Positions 9,996 through 18,356 of a stretch of DNA of 19,329 bases are shown here, piece after piece. The position numbers and the translations under genes were made by a program. The notes beneath the pieces are model-generated. The model saw only the letters and a program-made list of their open reading frames with translations, searched no databases and was not told the origin of the DNA. Numbering within the stretch: position 1 is the stretch's first letter; each line of letters starts with the position of its first letter. The DNA comes from Larix sibirica (taxonomy: Eukaryota; Streptophyta; Pinopsida; Pinales; Pinaceae), in the NCBI GenBank assembly GCA_004151065.3, contig NWUY0300006574.1:1-19329 (forward strand), written 5' to 3'.

Positions 9996-10372
9996 TATAG
10001 ATGTGAGAGGACACCATAAGACTTTCCTTTGATAGGGAGTCTGCAAGGTCATTGAATTGTCTAAATAAATGAGTAAAGAGATATGCTTAAAGAGAGATAC
10101 AACCTCCTTTAGTTGACCTGCAATATTTAACAACCTAGACCTTTGCAACTTATTTCCACCCATCAGCCATGTGCGAAGTCAATTTAGAATCCCCATAAAC
10201 TTGTAGATTGGTGAGACCTTAAATTATGCAATGCAGATTTCATAAGTAGATAATTTCCTCCAAGGAGATTCATAGCTACAGTTTTAACTGCTCGAACTAG
10301 TCTCTTATCATATGCTCAGTCTGCTTTTGCGGGATATCTTTTTTTGTGGGTGTAAAGCACCACCTCACCTCC
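9996..10372 (-). pseudogene. RNase H domain remnant of a retroelement (module B)
   Basis: The - strand reads, across at least three frame changes: G-E-V-V-L-Y-T-H-K-K-R-Y-P, then E-E-I-I-Y-L (where A-E-L-W-A-L is usual), then G-L-T-N-L-Q-V-Y-G-D-S-K-L with the catalytic Asp of the D-S motif. In another frame it continues Q-L-K-E-V-V-S-L-F-K-H-I-S, and back in the first frame F-N-D-L-A-D-S-L-S-K-E. This is the order of the plant retroelement RNase H (RVT_3-like) domain: beta-strand start, E helix, D-S-K, F-x-x-V-x-x-x-H-I, then R-E-x-N-x-x-A-D-x-L-S-K. In-frame stops and frameshifts make it dead. LINE-type RNase H is the closest match I know, but a Gypsy-type origin cannot be excluded. Confidence 0.65.
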
Positions 10373-10504
10373 ATTTGTGTTTGGATGTTATACTAACTCA
10401 CTATATCATTCTAGTTTAGTATAGAGATCAATGGGAATTCCCAATATTCATTGTCCAATATTATGATGTAGGGTAACATCATAGTGATTTCATCACCATA
10501 TGGT

Positions 10505-10585
10505 GACAACATAGTGAGGAAGGATCGACTGACACTTCCTCAACTATGTGCATGGGGTTAAGAATCATCTAGAGGAAGGTTCATC
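10505..10585 (-). repeat. Diverged remnant of the hairpin minisatellite
   Basis: The - strand has GAACCTTCCTCTAGATGATTC, TTGAGGAAGTGTCAGTCG and ATCCTTCCTC, matching the 55-bp units at 1185-1870. Only about two units remain. Their position just upstream of module B mirrors the array upstream of module A. Confidence 0.65.
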
Positions 10586-10790
10586 TAAAAATTCATTATA
10601 TTTTCACCTATGGAACTACTAGAAAGAATCTGATCATTCCATGCTTGTTCAATGAATTTTAGCGTAGGATGGGCGTGGTTTCAAAAATATGTTAAGAGTG
10701 TATAACAGAATGTCGCTTAAGTGAATTTATGTAGAATCTCTTAAGAAATGCATGAGGGTTACTTTTTCCAATTTTATTATCTATATAAAA

Positions 10791-11165
10791 CATGGACTAA
10801 ACGTATGTTGGATGTCTGAAAAGCGACATTGTAGGACATTGATAACTTGTCCAAAAAGTGATGTTCTGTAACATAGAATTGATGTCCAGCAAACATCTGA
10901 AAAGATACATCTGCAAAGTAGACTTGACGTCAGTGTAAGGTCCAAAAAGAAATGTATGCAACATAGAACTAATGTTGGTCTTATGTCTAAGAAGAGACTT
11001 TCATAGTGTATACCTAACATCGGTGTGATGTATGAAAAGAGAAGTTCACAACATAGACCTAATGTCAGTTTAAATTCCACAAAGAGACCTTGGTGGCATT
11101 GACCTAACGTGGAAAAAACGTCCAAAAAACAATGTTTCTAATGTGGAACTAATGTCTACTAAGCC
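10791..11165. repeat. 45-bp minisatellite with open 15-residue repeat on the - strand
   Basis: Unit starts fall at 10827, 10872, 10917, 10962, 11007, 11052, 11097 and 11142, every one exactly 45 bp apart. A shortened 36-bp first unit starts at 10791. The consensus is about CATAGACCTAATGTC, then GGTGTAATGTCCAAAAAG, then AGATGTT. Because 45 is divisible by three, one - strand frame stays open from 11125 to 10781 (114 codons) and shows a 15-residue repeat around L-F-x-D-x-x-x-T-L-x-L-C-C (for example S-L-F-L-D-I-R-P-T-L-V-L-C-C). I recognise no protein family. Substitutions between units are many, but all indels within the seven full units have been avoided. Confidence 0.85.
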
Positions 11166-11275
11166 ATGCCTACAATTTCCTTGAGAAAAAAAGTGTGAGT
11201 GATCCATCAAACTAACATCAAGTATTCTCTGGATAATTGACATTAGAGTTATGTTACCAATGTTCAACCCACATC

Positions 11276-11304
11276 GTTCGTACGTCAAACGAACGTAGGT
11301 GGAA
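11276..11304. other. Short hairpin CGTTCG / CGAACG
   Basis: CGTTCGTACG followed by TCAAACGAACG gives a 6-bp stem (CGTTCG with CGAACG) around a 9-base loop. It is unusually GC-rich and CpG-rich for the area. It lies about 110 bp beyond the last clear 45-bp unit. Its function is unknown. Confidence 0.35.
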
Positions 11305-11329
11305 CATCCTATAAGCCACATTTATAAAT

Positions 11330-13349
11330 GGATTTAACAAAAAAAAACATGGAGGGTCCATTTAGATTCTTGTCCATGGATGTAGCCTAAAACAAAAATA
11401 TCAACAAATGTCTTAAGCAATTGTTGATAAACTAAATATTTCCAAAATATTTGATTGATTCCTTTGTAGAGGCTCTTTATGGTCAACTGATGTCACCTTC
11501 TCTTGTAAATGCATTCTAGAATTCATTTTTTCTTGATGGAAAATGGTCACCTCATCCTCTTAATGGATGGTTTTGTGTGAAGAGTTTCTCCCTCAACCCT
11601 TTGTGGTCTTTGGAAGCTAGTAGACCCCACAAAGGTATTTCATAATTTATGATGATATTACGAGGAAAATGAGAATGGATTCTATGGTTTGTCTTTTTGG
11701 AATAAAATGAATAGTTGTGCATAGAGGTGTATTCTAAAGGCCAAAAAACACCGACCATGTTTCCCTAACTAAAGGCATCCATCCAAAATCATTAGGGCCA
11801 AGTATGAAACATAAGAGCATGAGAGTAAGCATCAAGAGAAACCCTAGTGTGAGATCAAGTAATGAGCACGCCATGATCCACCAAACCATCACCCCATATG
11901 AAGTACATTGAAAACCAACTCATGCTTGAACCACTCCTTCAAAAACCTTTCAAAGAATCTTGCAATCTCAAACAAGGTCTTTCAATGTATTATCAAATGG
12001 AATAAAAACTTATGGACGAAATCATTGGCTGAATTCTTATAGACAAGGTGCTCCTTATGGTACAAAAATTTCCATGTTGGTTTATGACTTCACCCAAAAG
12101 AGCTTTTGACTGCTTTTTTTAAATTCTTCAAGTCTACACATATACCTCTGCCATGAACTCTAGAAAATACATATTCATTTTCTCTTTTCATACCTCTATC
12201 ATGAAAATTGTTCGTGTGCCAAAAGAATTAGGGAATTCTCAAGAAGTATGGTTGCACTATCAGTATCCAAATAGATACAAGCGCAAGTGATACAAAGTGT
12301 AAACCTCCTTGCATGATCAACAGAAGTTAAGGCCATAAAAATCTCCATCAGAAATTACACCATCACCAACATGATACATCAATCTAGGATCATGAGAATA
12401 GAAATCATCACCAAGGTGTCTATGCATATCAAGAGGACTTAACTCATTTATGAACTTCTCTAACTTGTATAACTAGATCAACACTCAAAAACTTCACAAA
12501 TTTGATCATGCAAGTTTGGTGGTAACAAGTACCATGAATAAATTAGAAAAATAGTAATATATTGAGAAACCTAAGTATTTAGCAAGGAAGGGAGAACCAA
12601 TGGCTCTCACTATCCCCTTTTCACATAGTGGGTTTCGACCATGACAAGGATTTAGTATTTGTTTTGAAAGTGCCAATGCACATGAGTGATATTAAATGAC
12701 TTTCCCTAAAGTTGGGTTAGAAAGAAGTAGATTTGGTGTTGATAAATTGCAATATGTTTCTAGAATCCAAAACAATTCATAAAAATGAGATCCATATGAG
12801 ATCCAATATGAAGTTGATAATTTTTTTAACAAGAAATAGTTAAAACCAAGAAAGATAAATTAATAATCAACAAATTAACAACTCAAAAATTTGTATACTT
12901 TTGTACAGGTCAAAGAATGAAAATTAATTCCACTTTTGTCTTACTAGAGTGGTATCTCAAATTCTTAAAAAATCCCTAATAGACCCAACATTTTATTAAG
13001 TGTGTGAAACATTTTGTGTCTAATCAACTATTGAATTGCATGAAATTTATAAATACAACCAAAAAGTTATATTCAGGAGAGAACATGGAAACAAATGTTA
13101 GTGGTTCCTTCTTGACTTAGAAAAAAGCTTGGAAATTGATTTTACAAGTTCATTGTCTTGTCCTTGTTGTCTTGTCGACCTTCATTCTAATTGATTATGG
13201 AATGACATAATTTATCCTTTTTGTGAAGAATACAAGCAAATTTTGGGTTATATGTTGATGTAATATGATTGTTAAATATTTTTCTTTGAGGTTTCTATAA
13301 GGACAAATTTAGCACTATGATTAATCATGTACCATCAGAACAATTTTCT
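11330..13349. other. Unassigned AT-rich intergenic stretch
   Basis: No domain, RNA gene or tandem repeat is recognisable. A - strand open frame at 11552-11758 (68 codons) lacks a known motif. The sequence reads as old noncoding DNA. Confidence 0.45.
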
Positions 13350-13379
13350 CCTATGCCTTTTTGTGTTTCAATGGGAGGC

Positions 13380-14345
13380 CAATGAAGTCAAAATAGTTAG
13401 AATTCCATAAGGGAAGATCCTAGAAAGAGTGAACCAATAATCATTTCTAGGTTCCATCACATCTGCACATCAAAGGTTGAAACTCTACAATAAGGTTCCT
13501 CCAAATGGTTTGGTTATTTATACAGGAACCATTGTCACTAATGATGGCAAAGAAAATTAATTACAATGGATTTCAACCCTTTCAAGACTATTAACGCATC
13601 TCTATATCTTTGTGATAATGAGTTCCATACATAGACACTTGATGAACCTTGGAATCTGATGGTAAGTTTGGATATATAGTAATGTATGGCAATGATACAC
13701 AATTTGGTATCTTGAGTGGTAGCACTCATGAAGTGCTTCAAAAATTTGTTGGTAATATTCCAAAAAAACATGGAAGAGGGGGACAATCAACCTTGCATTT
13801 TCACATCTTTGAATGGAAAAATGACATAATTATTTAAGGAGGAAAACATATCATATAAGCTAAGATAATTTTATTAATGTCCTACTATATTAACAACAAA
13901 GATAGAAACTCAATTTCATATAAATCCTGCTACTAGCCAACCCAGTGTTTTAGGTTTGATTTTGTCTAGATCAATATATTTTAAAATGAGTTGAGCTAAC
14001 CTATCATGTTTGATCCTAGGATACAAGCTAAGATTCTAAATGTAGTGGATGTATCTTATGGAGGAGAGAGTTATTTCAATCAAGCTATTGCGATATCATC
14101 ATAGATACTATCAAGTGTAAAATTAATACAAGAGAAACATCCAATAGGAAAATATTTTGAGGATATAAGCCAGGATAACAAAATATGTTTTTGGGGTTGA
14201 AGAAACTCTCAAGGAATTGGAAATATGCAATGTTAAAACATTGATAGCATGAGAGAATATGGATATTGATAGATATGTCTTGAAAAATTTAGTGTCTCAA
14301 GAAATACTTGTAAAGAACTTGTGAAAATATCAAACCAACATTGCC
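13380..14345 (+). pseudogene. eRF1 (peptide chain release factor subunit 1) pseudogene
   Basis: eRF1 recognises stop codons in the ribosomal A site and triggers peptide release. From about 13429 the + strand reads V-N-Q[28 protein letters not shown] (written with hyphens). Next come [23 protein letters not shown] and F-G-Y-I-V-M-Y-G-N. Then follows [10 protein letters not shown] at about 13766-13795, which includes the universal GGQ peptidyl-release motif. Later blocks are H-N-Y-L-R-R-K-T (13825-13848), [31 protein letters not shown] and D-I-D-R-Y-V-L-K-N. Several frameshifts, stops and a ~55-bp insertion (13849-13904) break it. The NIKS codon-reading motif appears decayed to K-I-L-E at about 13414. 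Roughly residues 60-330 of a ~437-residue protein are covered; the N-terminus and C-terminal domain are not visible. No introns are seen. Retroposition is likely but unproven, since plant eRF1 genes may lack coding introns. Confidence 0.9.
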
Positions 14346-14867
14346 ATCTAGCATTATGGGGCATAAACAATTTCAAAGAAAAAAAAAGCACAGGCTAGAC
14401 AAAAAATCATATGTTAATTCCATCCTTGCAAAAAACTAGAACTCAAAACCTATGAGTGAGATTCTAGGTAAGGATGCATAATGATGGGGATGTCTATATC
14501 AATGGCAAGTTCAACAATTACAACTAAATTTTCCAATGTGGATTAGAATAGGATATATGTAGAATACCTATTTTCATGTTGAGTGGAAACATCTTTCAAG
14601 TTCATAAACATATGGTGCTACCCATGTTTCATAAATATATCTTGATAATCACTGAGCCTATTTTTACTATTAGGTGTACATAAGTCTTTCAAATAATATT
14701 GGATAGAGATCACCGCTTTTCCCAGTGTGTCGCCATTTGTTGGCCTCACAATAACCCCTGACATTTTGTTTGACTAAATGAAGGGAATCCTACTAAAATT
14801 CAATGGTTATTGAATACTTAATGACTCCTTTGAAGTTCTTAGAATCTTCTGGTTTTATTTTCTTCCA
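14346..14867. other. Unassigned sequence downstream of the eRF1 pseudogene
   Basis: The C-terminal domain of eRF1 should follow here but I cannot recognise it. An A run at 14380-14388 (GAAAAAAAAAGC) is too internal and too short to call a retroposition poly(A) tail with confidence. No other feature is visible. Confidence 0.4.
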
Positions 14868-15064
14868 GTCATTTTTTTTCATATGGTTTCTCTTTACATT
14901 TTTTATGATATGAAGTGTGATTATTAAATATTATATTCATCACTTTATCAATCAGTCAAATTATTATGTCATTTTTTTCATATGGTTTCTCTTTACATTT
15001 TTTATGATATGAAATGTGATTATTAAATATTATATTCATCACTTTATCAATCAGTCAAATTATT
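14868..15064. repeat. Near-identical 100-bp tandem duplication
   Basis: GTCATTTTTTTTCATATGG starts at 14868 and the same sequence with one T fewer starts at 14968. The two copies then agree through TCAATCAGTCAAATTATTA with one substitution (GAAGTGTG against GAAATGTG). The high identity marks this as one of the youngest events in the window, apart from an assembly artefact. Confidence 0.9.
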
Positions 15065-15780
15065 ACATGATATTGGTGATATTTGATGCTCTTATTTGAT
15101 TTTTTCTAAACTTTCTTTCAATTTATTTTGGTTTGATTGAGATTTATTTCAGGTATCTTCTTATTTTGATGGTCAAATTGATGAGTTCTTACTTATCCAT
15201 TTTTTTATTAAATTTTGAGATGAGGCTATCATATTGACTTCCCATGAACTATTTTGATCAGGTGTTTGAAATTAGAACAAATTCCAAAATTTATTGTTTT
15301 ATTAGTTGGTTTCTTCAGATTATATTAATCTTTGGTAGTTACTGAGAAATTTCTCATATTAATTCTTGAAGAATTATTAGGTGTTAACTAATCAAATTGG
15401 TGACATGATATTAGTATCAATTATGAATTCATACATCAAGTCATAAAATTAAGACTAGATTTGTGAGTAATAGTAATATTGATTTATTTTATTTTTCTTT
15501 TAAGTAGCACTGATTATCTATTATTATTTATTTGACTATTTTGGTTTTTGTAGTGAAAGAATAAGCTTTGGAATTTGTGACAAAATTCAAATCTTGAATT
15601 GTTTTAGGTCCAATTTTGACAAGGCTTAGCCTGTTTGATTATTGGTAAAACCAAATGGATATTTTTGGGGGATTATTCTTATGTTATGGTTTTTACTAGG
15701 TTGAAACTTTCCTAAATATAATATTTAATTAAAATCTAGAGGTTTCATCCTATTTTTCAGTCTTAAACCTTGGGATTTTT
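15065..15780. other. T-rich intergenic stretch
   Basis: No coding or RNA feature is recognised. The + strand is strongly T-rich. It precedes the candidate promoter at 15787-15860. Confidence 0.4.
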
Positions 15781-15786
15781 GAATTA

Positions 15787-15837
15787 GTTTAAACCCTGAA
15801 ACTAAAAGAATCGGTTTAAACCCTGAAACTAAAAGAA
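15787..15837. repeat. Two 24-bp direct repeats, 27-bp period, with GTTTAAAC palindrome
   Basis: GTTTAAACCCTGAAACTAAA plus AGAA occurs at 15787-15810 and again at 15814-15837 without a mismatch. Each copy holds the palindrome GTTTAAAC. A related CTTAAACCTT lies just upstream near 15764. The pair sits about 15-60 bp above a TATA box, so a promoter-element role is possible. Confidence 0.8.
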
Positions 15838-15849
15838 CACGAACCGTGG

Positions 15850-15858
15850 CTATAAAAA
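15850..15858 (+). promoter_or_regulatory. Candidate TATA box
   Basis: GGCTATAAAAAGTCCC is a good match to the plant TATA consensus (CTATAAA-A) in a locally less AT-rich context, so it stands out from the many TA runs around it. A start near 15885 would be expected. Two identical 27-bp-spaced repeats lie directly upstream. The only ATG soon after (about 15921) opens a very short frame, so any transcript would need splicing or be noncoding. Confidence 0.4.
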
Positions 15859-16385
15859 GTCCCAAGTGGAAATTCGATTCGACAACCCGTAGATTTTCTT
15901 GTCAAAACCTAGAAATCATTCATGTGGCAGAATCAAATGATGAGAAAATAAATAGTTAAGAAATTTGGTATCAATTATACCTTAGATTCCACCACTGCTA
16001 CAAGGAATGAACACCTTCAGGACTAAATATATTAATCGTTGTTGCTCAAAGTGTTTAGGACGCTGGAATTGAAAATTTTGTAATTTTGTTCTACTTATAG
16101 GGAAAGTTTTGACATAACAGTCTTTTCCCTATTTTAAAAACTCTTCAAAAATTTATGACTATAGTTCAGCTTACACCCTTTAGGCAGTTACTTTTGTTAT
16201 CTGATCATATACAGGAATATTGTGTTTTGGAAGTAAAGTCTAGGTAAATTATTACTTTTCCATATCCCTGCCTTCTCAACTTTTAATTTTGATTTGATTT
16301 TCTTTTTTGAGAAACTACATAATCATAGATTCTGTAGCTGCTCAAATTTAATTTATTTTATCTTAATTGAATCGTTTGTTATCAG

Positions 16386-16557
16386 CATGTGTCATCAGTT
16401 CATACGGCCTTGTACATATTTCCTATCAAGATCAGATCCAAAGAATCAAGTTGAGTTTGAGGAGAGGATTCACTTACCAAATCGTGTTAAGGATTGTCAA
16501 GTCTGCATTAAGCAAGTTTCAAAGTTGTTATCAGTTCATTGGCAGACAGTTAATCTT
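16386..16557 (+). CDS. Possible single exon of an unknown plant gene
   Basis: Within an open frame running 16294-16590, the stretch from about 16399 encodes a charged, helix-like peptide containing S-D-P-K-N-Q-V-E-F-E-E-R-I-H-L-P-N-R-V-K and then C-I-K-Q-V-S-K-L-L. Codon choice and composition look more protein-like than the surroundings. It is preceded by T-rich sequence ending in TTGTTATCAG (16376-16385), with an alternative TGTCATCAG ending at 16398. It is followed by CTT|GTAAGC at 16555-16563, a good donor site. A short frame at 16873-16971 (starting M-D-T-R-L-M-E-R-E-E) could be a second exon or chance. I do not recognise the protein family. This may be a relic rather than a live exon. 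Confidence 0.3.
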
Positions 16558-16665
16558 GTAAGCTCTATTTTGCTAAGTCAATATAATTGAGATATAATGA
16601 AGCAAAATAATCTTGTAAGCTCTATTTTGTTAAGTCAATATAATTGAGATATAATGATGCAAAAT
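16552..16665. repeat. 57-bp tandem duplication carrying the splice donor
   Basis: AATCTTGTAAGCTCTATTTT begins at 16552 and again at 16609. The copies differ at only a few positions (GCTAAG against GTTAAG, GAAGC against GATGC, end ATAAT against ATAGA). The duplicated unit starts at the exon edge, so the CTTGTAAGC donor sequence is present twice. Confidence 0.88.
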
Positions 16666-17280
16666 AGAGACAATTGTCCCTTTCTTGTTATAAGTTTCTT
16701 TAATTCGATGATGACAAATGTAATATGTCATAATCCATGAATGATTCGATCCGTTAGCTAATCAATTCTTAGGCTATTTTTGTTTTGGGTTTGTTATGAA
16801 ATCCTGGAATTGGGGAATTAGTTTTGGTCTCTTTTTGTATAAATACAATTTGTCAAGCTTTTGATGTGATCGATGGATACTAGATTGATGGAAAGAGAAG
16901 AAGCCAGGATCAGTCTTCAAACCATTGTTTCAACTATGTTGGAACTTTTTTCGGGAGGCTCATGGAAATTTTAAGGAAGAAACTTTAAAAAATCTTACTA
17001 ATTCTTAAATTTGCAACCATAAAATGTTTGGCAATTTTTTATATATATATATTAAATTTCTAAGGACTTTATATAGTTTTTGGACAATTTTGGTGATTTT
17101 TAGAGTAAAAATTTTTTATGTCATAGAATTTGAGTGAACCATCTTTGAAAAAAAGGCAAATTGGTAATTCATTTTTTGGAAAACAAGGTCAAAAAATAGC
17201 CCATGGGATAAATTTCGCCCCTAAAATTTTCCTTGTTTCTTACTACATGCATGAGAATTTACTATGTATGTGTATAACAT
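16666..17280. other. AT-rich stretch with a small open frame
   Basis: A TATA-like TGTATAAATAC lies at about 16837-16847, and a 33-codon frame runs 16873-16971 with E-E-A-R-I-S-L-Q and L-E-L-F-S-G-G-S-W. No family is recognised. A short TA run is at about 17041-17052. The rest is featureless. Confidence 0.35.
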
Positions 17281-17282
17281 TT

Positions 17283-17480
17283 GCCACTAGCCTGGAGTAA
17301 CCATTTTTTCTTCTTCTTTTATTTTTTTCAACTTTTTTTCTTTTTCTTTTTGGTTTCTCAATCATTTGGGCCACCGACCTAGAGTTAAGGATTTTTTTTT
17401 TTCCTTCTCTTTTATCCCATGAGCAATTTCTTCTTTCTTCAAATATTTAATCAATGAATTGGGCCACACGCCCATAATTT
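17283..17480. repeat. Triplicated pyrimidine-tract module (~88-93-bp period)
   Basis: GCCACTAGCCTGGAG (17283), GCCACCGACCTAGAG (17370) and GCCACACGCCC (17463) head three successive imperfect units. The first two are each followed by a long T/C-rich tract and then TCAATCATTTGG or TCAATGAATTGG. In - strand terms this lies just downstream of the primer-binding site, so it would be the purine-rich 5' leader of a retroelement. Confidence 0.6.
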
Positions 17481-17525
17481 ATTTGCCACTAGTAAAATAG
17501 AATTGACCACAAGCCAACAAAAACC

Positions 17526-17537
17526 GCTCTGATACCA
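17526..17537 (-). other. Primer-binding site for initiator tRNA-Met
   Basis: The - strand reads TGGTATCAGAGC, the classical primer-binding sequence complementary to the 3' end of plant initiator tRNA-Met used by Ty1/copia elements. It is followed by GG instead of the usual CA/CC. It is preceded by GATCCTTATAA, where many elements have GATCCTTACA as the LTR end. It defines a - strand element whose 5' LTR should extend from about 17541 upward and whose interior should lie below 17525. Confidence 0.7.
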
Positions 17538-17658
17538 TTATAAGGATCAAAGTTCATTACTAAATAAATATCCAATGTAAATAACACAGATAATCCATAA
17601 ATTAAAAATATATAATGAGTAAGTGATGATTACAACACCATGTGGCAGTTTGTTTGTT

Positions 17659-17679
17659 TATATATATATATATATATAT
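17659..17679. repeat. (TA)n microsatellite
   Basis: About ten uninterrupted TA units. Confidence 0.95.
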
Positions 17680-17878
17680 TCCAAAGAAAAAATCAATTAT
17701 TCATATATTCATAGAGAATAACATGAACTGTCCCGAAGGACTTACATCAATGCTCATCAAGCTTTACTTACATTGCTTCAAAAAAGTCTTAAACATAGTA
17801 CAATACAAATCTCATGCATTACATATATTTCATTACATACAACGGCCTGAATATCCAAAACAATCCCTTCAAAAACTG

Positions 17879-17880
<2 letters not shown>

Positions 17881-17910
<30 letters not shown>
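17881..17910. repeat. (CT)15 microsatellite
   Basis: Fifteen perfect CT units, flanked by CTGCA and AACTG. Such perfect tracts are length-variable and useful as markers. Confidence 0.97.
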
Positions 17911-17911
<1 letters not shown>

Positions 17912-18042
17912 ACTGTCTTGACCTGATCCAGGGAGTACCCACTTCTCACATCTTACTCACATATATTCTGTAAGTGTTTTAGATCCAAAAGCTTCACTCT
18001 GTCGAGACGAATTCATCCTCCTATTGATCGCTACTACCTCCC

Positions 18043-18341
18043 CTATGCACCCACATCCAATGTGCTTGGAACCAGCACTAAAGCACTCTTGGAAAGCTGG
18101 TCCACCTCCATGTTCAACTCACAGTACATATGGGAGTCAATGTGATTGTGGAGAATAAATCCATTAACCTTTTGATTGACAATAGAAGATGTTGTAAGTG
18201 CGGAGCTTTGATATGAATCCTGTTATTTTCCCATTCTATGACCATCTTAGAATCCCCATATATCTGCAGATTGGAGATATTCTGTTCTAACGCTATCTTA
18301 AGCACTGCCCATAAGGCTGCCAACTTTGCCTTACTATTGGA
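18043..18341 (-). pseudogene. RNase H domain fragment of a retroelement
   Basis: The - strand reads S-N-S-K-A-K-L-A-A-L-W-A-V-L-K, then N-I-S-N-L-Q-I-Y-G-D-S-K-M-V-I-E-W, then H-L-Q-H-L-L-L-S-I-K. After a one-step frame change near 18135 it continues H-I-D-S-H-M-Y-C-E-L-N-M-E-V-D-Q-L-S-K (hyphenated), ending at a TAG at 18043-18045. This is the helix-plus-D-S-K, then H-x-Y-R-E-L-N-x-E-A-D-x-L-S-K order of the plant retroelement RNase H (RVT_3-like) domain. The second acidic residue (N-E-A-E) reads K-A-K, so a catalytic Glu is lost. The first beta strands are absent, and an (AT)n tract lies just upstream. It shares N-L-Q-(I/V)-Y-G-D-S-K with the remnant at 9996-10372 but is better preserved. 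Confidence 0.75.
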
Positions 18342-18356
18342 TCAATGGCTCGGGCC

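Larger units (their letters stand above)
9571..10585 (-). mobile_element. Retroelement module B (inverted, longer copy)
   Basis: Read on the - strand this copy gives, in order: two or three diverged units of the GGAAGG/CCTTCC minisatellite (10585 to about 10505), a linker with GGTGATGAAATCAC, an RNase H remnant (10372-9996), about 290 bp of unassigned sequence, and the E-E-C-E-L-I-V-I-D block (9680-9572). Module A at 1185-2201 on the + strand has the same order without the RNase H core. The two modules face each other across about 7.4 kb that includes the satellite array. Confidence 0.65.
17541..17930 (-). mobile_element. Probable 5' LTR remnant adjoining the primer-binding site
   Basis: The LTR is inferred from position: the sequence directly upstream, in - strand terms, of a primer-binding site should be the LTR. 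The expected LTR edge (TGTAAGGATC on the + strand) reads TATAAGGATC here. The far boundary is not visible. I stop near the (CT)n tract because RNase H-like coding similarity to another element begins a little beyond it. Confidence 0.4.

Noticed and set aside
1185-11165. CRISPR array (repeats with regular spacing).
   Set aside because: Neither minisatellite has identical repeats separated by unique spacers, the units are contiguous and diverged, and the context is plant nuclear DNA.
13135-13150. Possible start of eRF1 further upstream.
   Set aside because: No residues of the eRF1 N-terminus can be aligned before about 13350; claiming it would need an alignment I cannot run.
13538-13790. Two - strand frames opposite the eRF1 match.
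   Set aside because: They are antisense shadows of the conserved eRF1 pseudogene.
14380-14388. A9 run as the poly(A) tail of a retroposed eRF1 mRNA.
   Set aside because: It is short, lies where the C-terminal coding domain should still be, and such runs are common here.
17642-17926. + strand frame of 94 codons ending in an S-L repeat.
   Set aside because: It is assembled from the (TA)n and (CT)n microsatellites; the S-L repeat is the translation of (CT)n.
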